Numbered from the stretch's first letter, positions 55,396-63,783 are shown. The stretch is DNA of 64,000 bases from an uncultured Lachnospiraceae bacterium (GCA_905209075.1 CAJLRL010000011.1:10376-74375); one strand, 5' to 3'. Numbers and translations: made by a program. Notes: generated by a model not told the origin, from the sequence alone.

Positions 55396-55568
55396 GATGT
55401 TCCTCCCTGACATTTTCTTTTGTCGAATAAATAATCAAGTCTTGCTCTCTCTTCTATTGACAATCCATCATTTAAAATACCTAAGCACTCATTATTATTC
55501 GCTCCAATTTGACATCTTCCAATACAATAATGTAACTCTATACATTGTTTATTATAGTGATTATAAAA
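55395..55568 (-). other. Short Cys-rich open frame coupled to the MFS gene (possible small or decayed gene)
   Basis: On the minus strand an open frame reads '...CIELHYCIGRCQIGANNNEC' then 'GLSIEERARLDYLFDKRKCQ' and stops at TGA overlapping the MFS start (ATGA). The composition looks protein-like, with Cys at spacings C-x5-C-x3-C-x8-C. No ATG, GTG or TTG precedes the Cys region in frame; the only canonical candidate is an internal TTG giving about 24 residues. It may be a decayed gene, a leader peptide, or use a rare start. I do not recognise the family. Confidence 0.35.
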
Positions 55569-55584
55569 GTAAATAGAAGATAAG

Positions 55585-55649
55585 TAAATGGAAACTTTTT
55601 TGTTTCCATTTATGTATACCTTGAAATTATTTTTTTTAAATACTATACT
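55585..55649 (+). promoter_or_regulatory. Operator and promoter of the HTH/TPR regulator gene
   Basis: An 11-bp perfect inverted repeat TAAATGGAAAC (55585-55595) / GTTTCCATTTA (55602-55612) with a T6 spacer lies 8 bases upstream of a good promoter: TTGAAA (55621-55626), 17 bases, TATACT (55644-55649). The repeat centre is about 57 bases before the expected transcription start, the usual activator position. The same repeat occurs before the small peptide gene. Confidence 0.75.
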
Positions 55650-55680
55650 ATATTAATCATCAATATTAGGAGGTTCTCTT

Positions 55681-57579
55681 ATGGCAGTAAGAAATGCTGG
55701 AAAAATCATACGTGAAGCCCGCTTAAAAGCTGGATTAACACAGGAACAGATGTCAGAGGATATTTGTTCTGTACTTACTCTTTCCAGAATTGAAAATAAT
55801 AGTGCTGGTGTTAGTCCTTCCTTATTTCAGGCACTTATGTCCCGTGCCGGCGCTCCACGAAATATTTTTCCTGTTTTTCCAAACAGAAAAGATTTCGACT
55901 GTTTTTATACATTAAAAAGAGCCCGCCTATATCTTGAATCGTGGCAATTGCAGGAAGCATACGACGAGCTTTTGAAAGTTAAAAATGCTGATTTTTCAAA
56001 TAATAAGTTCCACTATCAGGAATGGCTATATCTACAAGGATGCCTTCAATCCAGAAGTGGAAGCTGTGAACATCAGCTTATATATGAAATTTTTATATCA
56101 GCGCTAAATATTACTAAACCCAATATTGATTTTTCTGATTTGAGCAATGAACTATTTTCAGACATAGAGCTTGAACTACTGATTGAAATATCGAATGAAC
56201 TCTTGTATTTATCTCAAAGCGATTTATCCTACATAATATGTTCGCAATTAGAATCTTATATTAATAACGCCGAACTAAGTTTTATCGAACGTGATCGTTT
56301 ACTCAGCCAGAATGCCATCGCAAGGACTAAATATTTACTTTACACCCACGACTATAACAAAGCTCTTGAAACAATTAACGAATATCGTCATCTTATGGTG
56401 GCCAATTCCGAAAATGCGCCTTTGCTTGAGCTGAATTTTTGGACAGCCATGAGTTATTACTATTGTGGTAATATCGAAAAAGCCCATCAAATGTTCAATG
56501 ATACTTTTTACTCTGCACACGCTATTGAAAGCTGTTATGCTACAATATGCTTAAAATTTGTTTCCGAGAATACTTCTATAATTATAGATGACTATATTAA
56601 ATCTTTGCCATCTATTGATTGTAAAACATTTAAATATGAAAAAATAACTGATTCATTATCTCTTTCAGATGGAACGTATGATTTATTTTCTCCTGACGTC
56701 CTCACTTTAGGTCGTCTTATTTATGTGCTCCGAAAAGAGCAAAATATATCCCAGGCTGTTCTATGTCAGGGACTATGCAGTAAGTCCAAATTATCTAAAA
56801 TTGAAAATGATCAGCTTCAACCTGATATATTTTTAAGTGAAGCATTGCTCCAGAGACTAGGAGTTTCAGAACGTGTTTTCTCATTTTGGGGCAATTCTAA
56901 CTATAAAATATTATATGAATTAAAATCAAAGATATTAAATTCAAAACTCACATCTTTAAAAGAACAGTTTGCACTTTTAAAACAATTTAAAGAATTATTA
57001 TCTGAAAATAACAATATACTTCTACAATTTTATTATGCTCTATCATATGATTTTTTAGATGAATCAGAAAGTAGAATAGCAACCCTTCAAAATGCTTTAA
57101 ACCTTACTCTACCTGATTTTGATATTTTAAACATCAATAATTACCGATTATCTCTTATTGAATTAGGAATAATTGGAAATATTGCTTACGAATATAGAGA
57201 AATTTCTCCATCAAAGAGTAATTTATACTTTTCAAAACTCCTAGAATACATGAATCTTTCATCAGTAAATATTTTGTTTCAAAGTTTAGTATATCCAATA
57301 TTTATATATAAATATGCCCATTCTCTTTATCACCAGAAATATTATCTGCAACTATCTAACCTGTATACTTTTTCTATCGCTCGAATACTAAAAATACATC
57401 TTGATAGCCTTGGTTTTTTCACTTTGTTTTTTGTTCAAGCTCTTGGAGAATGTAACGATTATAAAAAAGCTTTTTACTATGGTAAATGTGCAGTTTCAAT
57501 AGAGCACATATTGGAATTACATTCAAATGCGCTATCCATTGCCTCTACATTAAAATCTGATTTTGATATAGAAATCTGA
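55681..57579 (+). CDS. Tandem-duplicated HTH/TPR (RRNPP-like) transcriptional regulator
   Basis: The 632-residue protein has two copies of an XRE-type HTH followed by a TPR-like helical half. HTH 1 is at about residues 8-42 ('IREARLKAGLTQEQMSEDIC'...'LSRIENN') and HTH 2 at about 346-380 ('YVLRKEQNISQAVLCQGLCS'...'LSKIENDQ'); helical repeats fill 75-305 and 410-632. Rgg/PlcR/PrgX-type peptide receptors normally have one HTH and one TPR domain in about 290 residues, so this looks like two fused receptors, perhaps a covalent dimer. GGAGG precedes the ATG. It converges on a 51-residue secreted-peptide gene that shares its operator. Peptide sensing is inferred. Confidence 0.75.
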   Translation: MAVRNAGKIIREARLKAGLTQEQMSEDICSVLTLSRIENNSAGVSPSLFQALMSRAGAPRNIFPVFPNRKDFDCFYTLKRARLYLESWQLQEAYDELLKVKNADFSNNKFHYQEWLYLQGCLQSRSGSCEHQLIYEIFISALNITKPNIDFSDLSNELFSDIELELLIEISNELLYLSQSDLSYIICSQLESYINNAELSFIERDRLLSQNAIARTKYLLYTHDYNKALETINEYRHLMVANSENAPLLELNFWTAMSYYYCGNIEKAHQMFNDTFYSAHAIESCYATICLKFVSENTSIIIDDYIKSLPSIDCKTFKYEKITDSLSLSDGTYDLFSPDVLTLGRLIYVLRKEQNISQAVLCQGLCSKSKLSKIENDQLQPDIFLSEALLQRLGVSERVFSFWGNSNYKILYELKSKILNSKLTSLKEQFALLKQFKELLSENNNILLQFYYALSYDFLDESESRIATLQNALNLTLPDFDILNINNYRLSLIELGIIGNIAYEYREISPSKSNLYFSKLLEYMNLSSVNILFQSLVYPIFIYKYAHSLYHQKYYLQLSNLYTFSIARILKIHLDSLGFFTLFFVQALGECNDYKKAFYYGKCAVSIEHILELHSNALSIASTLKSDFDIEI

Positions 57580-57594
57580 TTTATTGCTATAATT

Positions 57595-57750
57595 TTAATA
57601 ACAAGGTCTACTTGAAATAATAAAATCCTCACAAGTTGGCGCTGCATAACTTAGATCATGGCTTACCTTTCCAAAATTGATAAGCATTCCCAACATCAAT
57701 GACATCGCAACTACTTTTTTTAATGTGTTTTTCAAGTTATTCTTTTTCAT
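57595..57750 (-). CDS. Small secreted peptide precursor, candidate signal for the adjacent regulator
   Basis: A 51-codon gene below usual ORF length cut-offs. It has a clear signal peptide: basic start MKKNNLKNTLKK, hydrophobic core VVAMSLMLGMLINFG, then a cleavage-like site after SYA. The predicted released part is about APTCEDFIISSRPCY, with two Cys separated by nine residues that could form a disulfide. AAGGAG lies nine bases before the ATG (57750). A -10 TACAAT (57791-57786) with a poor -35 lies next to an 18-bp palindrome sharing the regulator's operator core. It converges on the regulator gene with only 15 bases between the stops. A pheromone role is inferred; a secreted toxin or other peptide is possible. 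Confidence 0.7.
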   Translation of the reverse strand: MKKNNLKNTLKKVVAMSLMLGMLINFGKVSHDLSYAAPTCEDFIISSRPCY

Positions 57751-57785
57751 TTAATTTTATCTCCTTCGTAAATTTTACGTTAGTT

Positions 57786-57856
57786 ATTGTATCCTTTTAC
57801 AAAAGCAAAAACCACTACATAAATGGAAACTTTTTTTGTTCCATTTATGTAGTGGT
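57786..57856 (-). promoter_or_regulatory. Operator and promoter of the small peptide gene
   Basis: A perfect 18-bp inverted repeat ACCACTACATAAATGGAA (57811-57828) / TTCCATTTATGTAGTGGT (57839-57856) with a 10-base T-rich spacer. It is centred about 55 bases upstream of the start predicted from TACAAT (57791-57786). The -35 (TGGTTT) is weak and lies at the edge of the palindrome, which suits activation by a bound factor. The core ATGGAAAC-T(6-7)-GTTCCATTTATGTA is shared with the operator at 55585-55612. As RNA it could also fold as a terminator-like hairpin followed by TTTTTGCTTTT. Confidence 0.7.
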
Positions 57857-57917
57857 CAAAATTCCAAGCACAAAACCAGCTTTTCCTTTAAGCACCGGCA
57901 AAAAATGCGTTTTTTAA

Positions 57918-58059
57918 CATTTGCCCCGTAAAAACTGGCTGAGGAAATTTTTACTTGGAGCCGCTTTCATTACAAATGTCGGTCCGCAATGGAGCTATTG
58001 TGTATTTGGCACAATAATGATTATCATAGGAATATTATCTGTAAAATTTCTAAAGAACT
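57918..58059 (+). pseudogene. C-terminal remnant of an MFS transporter
   Basis: After a stop at 57915 the frame reads 46 residues, including 'KNWLRKFLLGAAFITNVGPQ' and 'WSYCVFGTIMIIIGILSVKF', and ends with a TGA at 58057-58059. This looks like the last membrane helix and tail of an MFS carrier. No start or upstream helices are present. It is the third MFS trace around the regulator. Confidence 0.6.
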
Positions 58060-58140
58060 GATTATAATATATGTTTTTCCAAAAAGATGTGCTAAAATTA
58101 ATAATTAGTTGCTATAGCACTATACTAAGGAGATTTTATA

Positions 58141-58839
58141 ATGGATAATTACAGACGAGGACTGGCAGCAGGAATTCCCATTGCTCTGGGATATCTGTCA
58201 GTCTCATTTACTTTTGGAATAATGGCAGTATCATATGGTCTGTCATGGTGGCAGGCTTTACTTATTTCAATGACAACAGTCACGTCAGCAGGGCAATTTG
58301 CCGGGCTCGGGACAATGATGCATCCCGGACAATATTTTCAAATGCTCATATCTCAGATCACTATTAATATACGATATTCTTTTATGTCAATCTCAGTCGG
58401 TCAAAAGGCTGATTCACGTTTTAAAGGGATTTCACGCTGGATACTCGGTTTTATGATGACCGATGAGATTTTTGCCGTGGCAAGCCAGGAGGATGCTGTA
58501 AGCCGCAGTTTCTTTGCCGGACTATCGACACTTCCTTACATTGGCTGGGCTTTTGGAACACTGTTTGGTGCTATACTCGGAAGCATCCTCCCGGACAGAC
58601 TTATGAGTGCACTGAGTCTTGCAATATATGGTATGTTTGTCGCTATCGTTGTACCTGAAATGAAAAAGTCCAGGGCTGTCGTATTTGTTGTGGTGCTGGC
58701 ACTCGTACTCAGCTGTATGTTTTACTATATCCCGCTGCTCTCAAAGATTTCAAGCGGTATCACTATCACTATAGTTGCTGTTGTGGCTGCAGTTGTCGGT
58801 TCGCTGCTGTTCCCGGTTGCAGATGAGGCAAACGAGTAA
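58141..58839 (+). CDS. azlC: AzlC family branched-chain amino acid exporter, large subunit
   Basis: The 232-residue membrane protein matches AzlC/BrnF: 'GIPIALGYLSVSFTFGIMAV', 'TVTSAGQFAGLGTM' and 'INIRYSFMSISVGQKADSRF', with about seven hydrophobic segments. With AzlD it exports branched-chain amino acids or analogues such as azaleucine. AAGGAG lies 8-9 bases before the ATG and a TATACT -10 is near 58123. It is followed by azlD and a LysR regulator in the same direction. Confidence 0.9.
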   Translation: MDNYRRGLAAGIPIALGYLSVSFTFGIMAVSYGLSWWQALLISMTTVTSAGQFAGLGTMMHPGQYFQMLISQITINIRYSFMSISVGQKADSRFKGISRWILGFMMTDEIFAVASQEDAVSRSFFAGLSTLPYIGWAFGTLFGAILGSILPDRLMSALSLAIYGMFVAIVVPEMKKSRAVVFVVVLALVLSCMFYYIPLLSKISSGITITIVAVVAAVVGSLLFPVADEANE

Positions 58840-58887
58840 TTGCTGCATACGTTACATTAGATAATCATAGTCAGGAGGCTCTACCAG

Positions 58888-59196
58888 ATGAAAAACAGTG
58901 TATTTTTTATATATTTACTTATACTTGCCGGATCTACATACCTGATCCGTGTCATACCTTTTGTTGCGATAAAAGAAAAGATTAACAACAGATTTGTACG
59001 GTCTTTTCTATATTATATACCATATGCGGTTTTAACTGCCATGACCATCCCTGCCGTGTTCTATGCCACTAACTGGTGGATTGGTGCCGCTGCCGGACTA
59101 GCTGCTGCTGTTATATTTGCCATTAAAGGCAAGGGGCTTACAACAGTCGCTGTTGCTTCATGTGTTGCTGTGTTTGTGGTTGAACTATTTCATTAG
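58888..59196 (+). CDS. azlD: AzlD family branched-chain amino acid exporter, small subunit
   Basis: The 102-residue protein has about four membrane segments and the AzlD pattern 'TYLIRVIPFVAIKEKINNRF' and 'YYIPYAVLTAMTIPAVFY'. It pairs with AzlC. AGGAGG precedes the start, 48 bases after azlC. Confidence 0.88.
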   Translation: MKNSVFFIYLLILAGSTYLIRVIPFVAIKEKINNRFVRSFLYYIPYAVLTAMTIPAVFYATNWWIGAAAGLAAAVIFAIKGKGLTTVAVASCVAVFVVELFH

Positions 59197-59207
59197 AGGT
59201 GTTTACA

Positions 59208-60110
59208 ATGACTTTACAACAATTAAAGTATGCAATAATGGTTGCAGAATCCGGAACAATAACTGAAGCAGCGACCAGGCTTTATATATCACAGCCAAGT
59301 CTTACAAATGCTATCCATGAACTTGAGAAAGAAATGAATATAACTATTTTTAACCGTACAAACCGCGGTATCGTCCTTTCAAAAGAAGGGGAAGACTTTC
59401 TTGGATATGCCAGACAGGTGCTTGAGCAGGCTTCAATTCTTGAAGACCGGTATAAAGGTGCATCAGGTGGGAAAAAACAATTCTGTGTATCAACACAGCA
59501 CTATTCATTTGCTGTCAATGCTTTTGTTGATCTGATAAAGCAATTCGGACAGGACGAATATGATTTCAGTCTGCGCGAAACACAGACCTATGAAATCATT
59601 GAGGACGTTGCGCACATGAAAAGTGAGATCGGCATACTGTTTTTAAATGATTTCAATGAAACCGTAATAAAAAAGCTCCTCAAATCACACGAACTGATCT
59701 TTCAGGAGCTTTTTGTTGCCAAACCACATGTTTTTATAAGTGTTGATCATCCTCTTGCCCACAATGACGTGATAACAAATGAGCAGCTTGAAGACTATCC
59801 ATATTTGTCTTTCGAGCAGGGCGAACACAATTCTTTTTATTTCTCAGAAGAAATATTCTCTGCGACTGAACGGCGCAAAAATATCCGTGTACGCGACAGA
59901 GCAACTCTTTTCAACCTGCTCATAGGTTTAAATGGCTACACCGTATGCAGTGGTGTAATTGATAAAGAACTAAACGGCAGCGGTATCATCGCTGTCCCCC
60001 TTGCCGATGAAGGTGATATGCGCATTGGCTATATACGTCATCAACGTGGACTGTCAAGCCGACTTGCCTATACATATATTGATGCACTCAGGAAATATAT
60101 TGAGTGTTAA
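59208..60110 (+). CDS. LysR-family transcriptional regulator
   Basis: The 300-residue protein has a LysR N-terminal HTH ('MTLQQLKYAIMVAESGTITE', 'LYISQPSLTNAIHELEKEMN') and an effector-binding domain to the end. The ATG at 59208 is preferred; a GTG three codons earlier overlaps the ribosome binding site AGAGGTG. It starts 12 bases after azlD and probably regulates azlCD in response to an amino acid. The ligand is not known. Confidence 0.9.
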   Translation: MTLQQLKYAIMVAESGTITEAATRLYISQPSLTNAIHELEKEMNITIFNRTNRGIVLSKEGEDFLGYARQVLEQASILEDRYKGASGGKKQFCVSTQHYSFAVNAFVDLIKQFGQDEYDFSLRETQTYEIIEDVAHMKSEIGILFLNDFNETVIKKLLKSHELIFQELFVAKPHVFISVDHPLAHNDVITNEQLEDYPYLSFEQGEHNSFYFSEEIFSATERRKNIRVRDRATLFNLLIGLNGYTVCSGVIDKELNGSGIIAVPLADEGDMRIGYIRHQRGLSSRLAYTYIDALRKYIEC

Positions 60111-60122
60111 CTGAAGATGTAA

Positions 60123-61256
60123 TTATTTTTTCTCATCAACTCTTCTGAAGCTGTTAAAGTCTGATATAGCTTCTTTAAGACACCATACCACCGTGTCAAA
60201 TGCACCGGCCTTGTACAGATTTATAAATATCATGCCAATCGGTATAGCAAGTATCATACCGACAACACTGCTTACTTTATAACCTATAAACATAAAAAAC
60301 AGTGCTGCAAACGGATCAAGTCCAACTGAATCTCCAATGAGCTTAGGCTGGACGAGCTGGTGCACAACAAGTGTCACAATATATAATATGATCATTCCTG
60401 CTGCTATATAATAATTGCCTGAAAACAATTTTATTACCGCCCATGGGCAAAGCACCGTACCTGTTCCGAATACCGGAAGCATATCCAGAAATGCTATTCC
60501 AAAAGCTATTATCCATGCAAATCTGACATGGAGTAATAAAAGTCCTATAAAAACAATGACATAAATAACACCCATTATTTTAAACTGTGCTTTAAAATAT
60601 CCACCGACTACTGTAACGAGCTGCTGATATATATGTTCTATTTTCTGTATGAATGCTTTAGGAAGATGATTTTCTATTCCTGTTATCAGCCTGTCCTTAT
60701 CAGCTACAAAAAAGTATGTTGCCATAAGACCTACTATTACACCGACTAATATGTCCGGAAGACTTTTTGCGACACCACCTATCGCATTTATCGGCGATGA
60801 ACCTGTACCTGTGAGTGCATTTGCCGCATATTTCTCTACTGTGGCGATCAGCTCACTGAAATCAACATCCTTTGTAAATGGAAGGCGGTCCAGTAACGTC
60901 TGTAGCTGGTTCATTGCCTTTGAAAATTCATGTCCTGCATTTGTAGTCATTGTCGGCATATAATTCATAAATGCCACAATACCCTGTCCAAGCAATGTCG
61001 CTGCTCCATATATTATAAGCACGATAAATCCTATAACAGCTATAATGGTTATCATTGAGCCCCATTTTCTGTTTATCTTTATATGTTTTTCAAGAAACTT
61101 TACTATAGGATTTGCTATCACAGCCAGAATAAGTCCAACTACAAATGGCATAAAATAGGACATCAGCCGTGGCAGGATAAATATTATAAACCATAATATA
61201 ACAAGTGCCGTAGCAAGATTACATGCGATCTTAAGATATTTTGTTTTTGTATCCAT
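60123..61256 (-). CDS. AI-2E family transporter (YdbI/PerM-like permease)
   Basis: The 377-residue membrane protein has about eight membrane segments and the AI-2E/PerM signatures 'PFVVGLILAVIANPIVKFLE' and 'LDMLPVFGTGTVLCPWAVIK', plus 'VGLDPFAALFFMFIGYKVSSVVGMILAIPIG'-type end. Members export autoinducer-2, move Na+/H+ or act as general permeases; the substrate here is open. The start at 61256 has GGGAG upstream; nine further codons upstream lack support. It converges with the LysR gene. Confidence 0.85.
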   Translation of the reverse strand: MDTKTKYLKIACNLATALVILWFIIFILPRLMSYFMPFVVGLILAVIANPIVKFLEKHIKINRKWGSMITIIAVIGFIVLIIYGAATLLGQGIVAFMNYMPTMTTNAGHEFSKAMNQLQTLLDRLPFTKDVDFSELIATVEKYAANALTGTGSSPINAIGGVAKSLPDILVGVIVGLMATYFFVADKDRLITGIENHLPKAFIQKIEHIYQQLVTVVGGYFKAQFKIMGVIYVIVFIGLLLLHVRFAWIIAFGIAFLDMLPVFGTGTVLCPWAVIKLFSGNYYIAAGMIILYIVTLVVHQLVQPKLIGDSVGLDPFAALFFMFIGYKVSSVVGMILAIPIGMIFINLYKAGAFDTVVWCLKEAISDFNSFRRVDEKK

Positions 61257-61479
61257 ATTTTTCTCCCATTTCAGTTTTTTCAATCATTACATATTCGTTT
61301 AATTTAATACTATATCTTATTTCAGATTCAATACTAACACAACTTGTTTATAAAATATATTCTTATTGAATTATTTAAGAGAAAATTAATCGGATTTTCA
61401 TTACAAACTCAAACTTCTTGCATAAATTTCAGCTATACCCCTGAAAATTCAATATATGACAGTTATTCTGTTATAAAAT

Positions 61480-62910
61480 TTACTTTCTCCTGTCTATGCC
61501 GCTGTCACGGTAATAGCGTGCCTTGCTTTCATACATTCTCCTGTCAGCTTCCTTCGCAATATCATATATGTTCTCCCAGTCTTCCTCAAGGCTGCCTACA
61601 CAGCCATATGAGATCGTCATGGAATCAACGTTTTTTCCTCTCCATTTGGATACACTGCTATCGAACTCATTTTTCATTGAATCAAACTCATCCGGCTTTT
61701 GGGCAACTATCACTGCAAACTCATCTCCGCCTATTCTGTATACTTTGCCAAACTCACCAAAGCTTGCCGTCATGCATGCTGCGGCTGCGCAGATCATCTC
61801 ATCCCCCGCAGCATGTCCATATGTGTCGTTTATGCGCTTTAGGCCGTTTAAATCAAGTGATATATATATCCACTCTTTTTTCAGATCAAGCTTATTGATA
61901 TCTGTCTCATAGGCATGTCTGTTCAGGCACCTGGTAAGCTCATCAGTATTTGATGTATAAAGCAGCTTTTCTTTCTCATATTTTTCCTTCATAACCTTTG
62001 AAAACAAATGCATCATGCAGCACGATGCGAGTACAAGATATATGCCCACTACAAGTATCGCCACTACGCTGCTGGTCATATAAAAGGATCTTTCAATAGT
62101 GACAGCCACTATATATTTATCATATCTCCTGATCACACATCCACAGCTCGAACCATTTACACTAACCTGCCTTACTGTAGGCTTGTCACTTTCTTTTATA
62201 TCTGTTGGAATGCCTAAATCATTAAAGGCTTTTCCTATTTTGTCACAATCTGTGGCTCCGCTGATCCGCCCTGTGTCTGCATCTGCCACATATATTTCCA
62301 TGCCCTTGTACACAGGCATATCTGAAACCACTGTAGAAATTTTATTCTGCTTCAATTCGTCCAGGAGTCTTTGCGGCTTCAAGCCAACCTGTACCATCAT
62401 TGTGCCAGCCTCATTCCAGGTAATGGCATACATAATCTCCTTGCCCTCTGATGTATTCGGTGTGACATCCTGACACATCGTAAGGCTCTTATCGGTGAGC
62501 ATTGGTTTAAAATATGACATCTGAGTCCCCGAATCAAAGCTGTATCCAAAGTATTTTGGCACGCTGCCGCTGGTTATACAACCTGTTTCATCAAACAGAT
62601 GTATCTCATCTACCGACATCAGCTTTGCTATCTTTTGCAGTTCCTCCACATCATTTTCTACCTGTGGCTTTGCATCTACGATATATGACACTGCTTTTGC
62701 CCTGACTATATAATCGTCCTTTAACGATCCTATAAGCTCCTCCTCACTCTGGTCATTTTTATCGAGCACAGTGACAACACGATCAAGAAGCACCTTTGAT
62801 ATCCTATATGCATTTGCGTCATTTACATATTTCAAAATCCCCGCCTCAAGAAGCAGTGCTACTACGATTACTGCAACTGAGACCATTGCAAATCTTCGCT
62901 TATTCTTCAT
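61480..62910 (-). CDS. Membrane-bound diguanylate cyclase (GGDEF)
   Basis: The 476-residue protein has an N-terminal membrane segment (about 8-27), an extracytoplasmic sensor region (about 30-275, Cache-like), a second membrane segment (about 280-300) and a GGDEF domain whose active site R-I-G-G-D-E-F is at about 392-398. It should make cyclic di-GMP from GTP in response to an external signal. No RxxD inhibitory site is evident just before the GGDEF. A TATAAT lies only six bases upstream of the ATG, so the mRNA may be leaderless or the true start may be further in. A remnant EAL protein lies further downstream in the window. Confidence 0.88.
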   Translation of the reverse strand: MKNKRRFAMVSVAVIVVALLLEAGILKYVNDANAYRISKVLLDRVVTVLDKNDQSEEELIGSLKDDYIVRAKAVSYIVDAKPQVENDVEELQKIAKLMSVDEIHLFDETGCITSGSVPKYFGYSFDSGTQMSYFKPMLTDKSLTMCQDVTPNTSEGKEIMYAITWNEAGTMMVQVGLKPQRLLDELKQNKISTVVSDMPVYKGMEIYVADADTGRISGATDCDKIGKAFNDLGIPTDIKESDKPTVRQVSVNGSSCGCVIRRYDKYIVAVTIERSFYMTSSVVAILVVGIYLVLASCCMMHLFSKVMKEKYEKEKLLYTSNTDELTRCLNRHAYETDINKLDLKKEWIYISLDLNGLKRINDTYGHAAGDEMICAAAACMTASFGEFGKVYRIGGDEFAVIVAQKPDEFDSMKNEFDSSVSKWRGKNVDSMTISYGCVGSLEEDWENIYDIAKEADRRMYESKARYYRDSGIDRRK

Positions 62911-63006
62911 ATATAAATTATACTAAATTTATGGTGGTTACGCCAGACTTTATGTTGTATATTGTTAGGTTTGAACAGTAACCAGTAACATATCATTAGC
63001 AATACT

Positions 63007-63035
63007 TTGACATTACGCCTCAAATGCCTTATGAT
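63007..63035 (+). promoter_or_regulatory. Promoter of the FadR-type regulator gene
   Basis: TTGACA (63007-63012) and TATGAT (63030-63035) with a 17-base spacer, 43 bases before the start codon. Confidence 0.7.
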
Positions 63036-63077
63036 GGATAACGTTAGATGTTTATATACCTAATGGAGGCAGATCAC

Positions 63078-63758
63078 ATGCAAAATTCCAAAGAAAAAAC
63101 TCTTTCGCAAAAGGTTGCGGATAGAATTATCAAATATATACTGGATGAAAAGCTGCAGCCTGGTGACAAGCTTCCAAACGAAACCATTATTTGCCAACGG
63201 CTAAATGTGGGAAGAAGCTCTCTGCGTGAAGCCATGCGTGCGCTCACTTCACGCAATGTAATCACCATACGTCAAGGCTCCGGTTCATATGTTTCCGCCA
63301 CTCCCGGTATGATTGATGACCCCCTCGGTCTGACCTTTGTTGAAGATAAACAAAAGATGATTAAAGATCTTATGGAAATCAGATTTTTACTTGAACCCTC
63401 CATTGCAGCCATGGCCGCTATCCGTGCAGATGAGACAGATATCAAAAACATACTTACTGCATGTAAAAAAGCCGAAAAGCTTCTTCTTGCAAATAAAAAT
63501 CATGTTGCAGAGGATATAGCATTTCATACTGCTATTGCCCTAAGCAGCAAGAATATAGTTGTTCCAAAGCTGGTTCCCATCATCAACGGCTCTATTCCTC
63601 TGATCTGTGAGTCTACCGAATTCCCCATGCGTGATGAAACCATCGAGACTCATCGTGAAATCGCAGATGCAATCGCAGCCCACGATGCCGTCCGTGCCCA
63701 CGATGCCATGTATCTGCATCTGGTCTACAACAGGAAGTATATTAAATCCATAAATTAA
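63078..63758 (+). CDS. GntR/FadR-family transcriptional regulator
   Basis: The 226-residue protein has an N-terminal winged HTH ('DRIIKYILDEKLQPGDKLPN', 'RLNVGRSSLREAMRALTSRN') and a C-terminal all-helical FCD domain with possible metal ligands in 'DIAFHTAIALSS' and 'ETHREIADAIAAHD'. FadR-type regulators respond to small carboxylates or sugar acids. The start at 63078 has GGAGG eight bases upstream; earlier in-frame starts have none. It is monocistronic in this window and its target is not visible. Confidence 0.88.
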   Translation: MQNSKEKTLSQKVADRIIKYILDEKLQPGDKLPNETIICQRLNVGRSSLREAMRALTSRNVITIRQGSGSYVSATPGMIDDPLGLTFVEDKQKMIKDLMEIRFLLEPSIAAMAAIRADETDIKNILTACKKAEKLLLANKNHVAEDIAFHTAIALSSKNIVVPKLVPIINGSIPLICESTEFPMRDETIETHREIADAIAAHDAVRAHDAMYLHLVYNRKYIKSIN

Positions 63759-63783
63759 TGACTGTTTTCATTCATTATATTCC

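Noticed and set aside
57699..57917. 72-codon Phe/Ser-rich plus-strand frame antisense to the peptide gene
   Set aside because: No ribosome binding site. It overlaps the operator palindrome and the peptide gene, which itself has a clear signal peptide and ribosome binding site.
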